Assembly (NCBI GenBank): GCA_040508515.1 | Contig: JBEVMS010000035.1 | Location: 1-5,160 of the forward strand | Length of the DNA: 5,160 bases | Origin: JBEVMS01 sp040508515 | Lineage (GTDB): Bacteria; Pseudomonadota; Gammaproteobacteria; Xanthomonadales; Rhodanobacteraceae | Direction: 5' to 3' | Shown here: in pieces, positions 4,470-5,160 of the stretch | How the letters are laid out: the number at the start of each line of letters is the position of its first letter | Position numbering within the stretch: position 1 is the stretch's first letter | Notes under the pieces: model-generated | Told to the model about the DNA's origin: nothing | The model's input: only the letters and a program-made list of their open reading frames with translations | Databases searched by the model: none | Made by a program: the position numbers and the translations under genes

Positions 4470-5160
4470 ATGCTGTCGTCATATCTGCTGAGCGTGCTAT
4501 TGGCCGCGTCGGCGCCGTCGAGTGCCGCAACGGCCGGCCCGGCGTCCGTGGGCGCGGCGTCGACCGCGCTGACCGCGCAATTTCGCCGCTTCGGGCTGGC
4601 CGATGGCTTGCCCAGTTCGGCGATCAACGCGGTGGCGCAGGACGCGCAGGGGTATCTATGGTTCGGCGGCACTGGTGGCCTGTCCCGTTACGACGGGGTT
4701 GAGTTCAAAAGCTATGTGCACCAGCCCGATCGTCCCGATTCGCTGGGCGGCTCCTTTATCGACCAGTTGGTGGCCGCGCCCGATGGCCGGCTGTGGATCG
4801 GCACCGGCGACAACGGGCTGGACCGGCTGGACCCGCACAGCGGACGTTTCGAACATTGGCGGCACGATCCGGCCAACCCCGCCAGCCTTTCCGGCGACGT
4901 GGTGTACGCGCTGGCGCTGGCCGCCGATGGCACGCTGTGGATCGGCACCGAACACGGCCTGGATCGGCTTTCGGCGGACGGTCGGCGGCTCACCCACGAG
5001 GCGTTCCCGCAGCCACCGGGCAGTGATCCGGCATTGCACAGCGGCAAAGTCAGCGCGCTGCTGGCCGAAGCGGACGGCAGCGTATGGATCGGTACCTACG
5101 CCGGTGCACTGGCCAGGCGTCGCCCCGATGGCAGCTTGCAGCCCATCGCGCTGACCGGCG
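4470..5160 (+). CDS. Exported beta-propeller sensor protein, Reg_prop repeats (partial, N-terminal 230 aa)
   Basis: This is the start of a sensor with repeated two-component-regulator-propeller blades, the periplasmic ligand-sensing module of large membrane regulators. The output domain (often a Y_Y_Y domain followed by a histidine kinase or a GGDEF diguanylate cyclase) lies beyond the right edge and cannot be called. The reading frame is open for 230 codons. Residues 1-20 form a signal peptide or membrane start (MLSSYLLSVLLAASAPSSAA), followed by an Ala/Ser/Thr-rich spacer to about 36. FGLADGLPSSAINAVAQDAQ (41-60) is the classic opening of such propellers. Four blade motifs of the form D-x-x-G-x-(L/V)-W-(I/F)-G are visible at 58-66, 104-111, 152-159 and 201-208, 46-49 residues apart; the first three are followed by G-L-x-R, the fourth is degenerate (AGALARRR). 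The ATG at 4470 has AGGGGG 6 bases upstream. It is transcribed away from the GTPase operon across a 68-bp gap, so a regulatory link is possible but unproven. Confidence 0.88.
   Translation, partial: MLSSYLLSVLLAASAPSSAATAGPASVGAASTALTAQFRRFGLADGLPSSAINAVAQDAQGYLWFGGTGGLSRYDGVEFKSYVHQPDRPDSLGGSFIDQLVAAPDGRLWIGTGDNGLDRLDPHSGRFEHWRHDPANPASLSGDVVYALALAADGTLWIGTEHGLDRLSADGRRLTHEAFPQPPGSDPALHSGKVSALLAEADGSVWIGTYAGALARRRPDGSLQPIALTG

Noticed and set aside
4402..4530. N-terminal extension of the membrane GTPase to 531 residues
   Set aside because: It would overlap the divergent gene by about 60 bases, has no ribosome site, and puts about 40 polar residues before the first membrane helix.
3823..4702. 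Two overlapping plus-strand open frames (3823-4491 and 4058-4702)
   Set aside because: They lie opposite the GTPase P-loop region and run across the start of the propeller gene in the wrong frame. Translations are Arg/Ala/Gln-rich without motifs.
4603..5154. Plus-strand 183-codon frame inside the propeller gene
   Set aside because: It is out of frame with the Reg_prop blades; the frame from 4470 carries four regularly spaced blade motifs, a signal peptide and a ribosome site.
1..5160. tRNA, rRNA, CRISPR array, insertion sequence or attachment site
   Set aside because: No cloverleaf, repeat-spacer pattern, transposase-like protein or terminal repeats were seen on either strand.

Overview
The window is gene-dense, GC-rich bacterial chromosome (average GC clearly above 60%). 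Protein types, codon bias and gene arrangement suggest a gammaproteobacterium of the Lysobacterales/Xanthomonadales type (Xanthomonas, Lysobacter, Rhodanobacter or Dyella relatives). That placement is inferred from style and content; there is no rRNA or other marker gene. No mobile element, CRISPR array, tRNA or rRNA is visible.

Most of the window (about 1-4401) is one minus-strand gene string, read right to left: (1) a membrane-anchored GTPase with two N-terminal membrane segments and a DUF697-like C-terminus (4401-2935); (2) an exported YceI-family lipocalin-like protein (2869-2228); (3) a four-helix cytochrome b561 (2231-1623); (4) a second exported YceI-family protein (1626-1072); (5) a second GTPase of the same general class without the membrane anchor, starting at a GTG (1064) and running off the left edge. 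Genes 2/3 and 3/4 overlap by the 4-base ATGA arrangement, and gene 5 starts 7 bases after gene 4 stops, so genes 2-5 look like one operon. Gene 1 is 65 bases upstream of gene 2. That gap is relatively AT-rich and holds a perfect 10-bp inverted repeat, a possible sigma70 promoter and a 9-codon mini-ORF ending one base before gene 2, so it is a likely control point.

After a 68-bp divergent intergenic region, the plus strand carries the first 230 codons of a large exported sensor with repeated beta-propeller blades of the two-component-regulator-propeller (Reg_prop) type. It continues past the right edge, so its output domain is not visible.

Functionally, the YceI-b561-YceI core resembles the yceJ-yceI pair of Escherichia coli. 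The b561 protein is expected to move electrons between quinol and a periplasmic partner, while YceI proteins are beta-barrels of a fold known to bind polyisoprenoids. The unusual part is that two paralogous DUF697-type GTPases bracket this core. This suggests, without proving, a GTPase-controlled envelope, isoprenoid or quinone module. Other points of interest are a C8 tract at the end of the b561 gene, where a one-base slip would fuse b561 in frame to YceI, and a possible leaderless start for the membrane GTPase.
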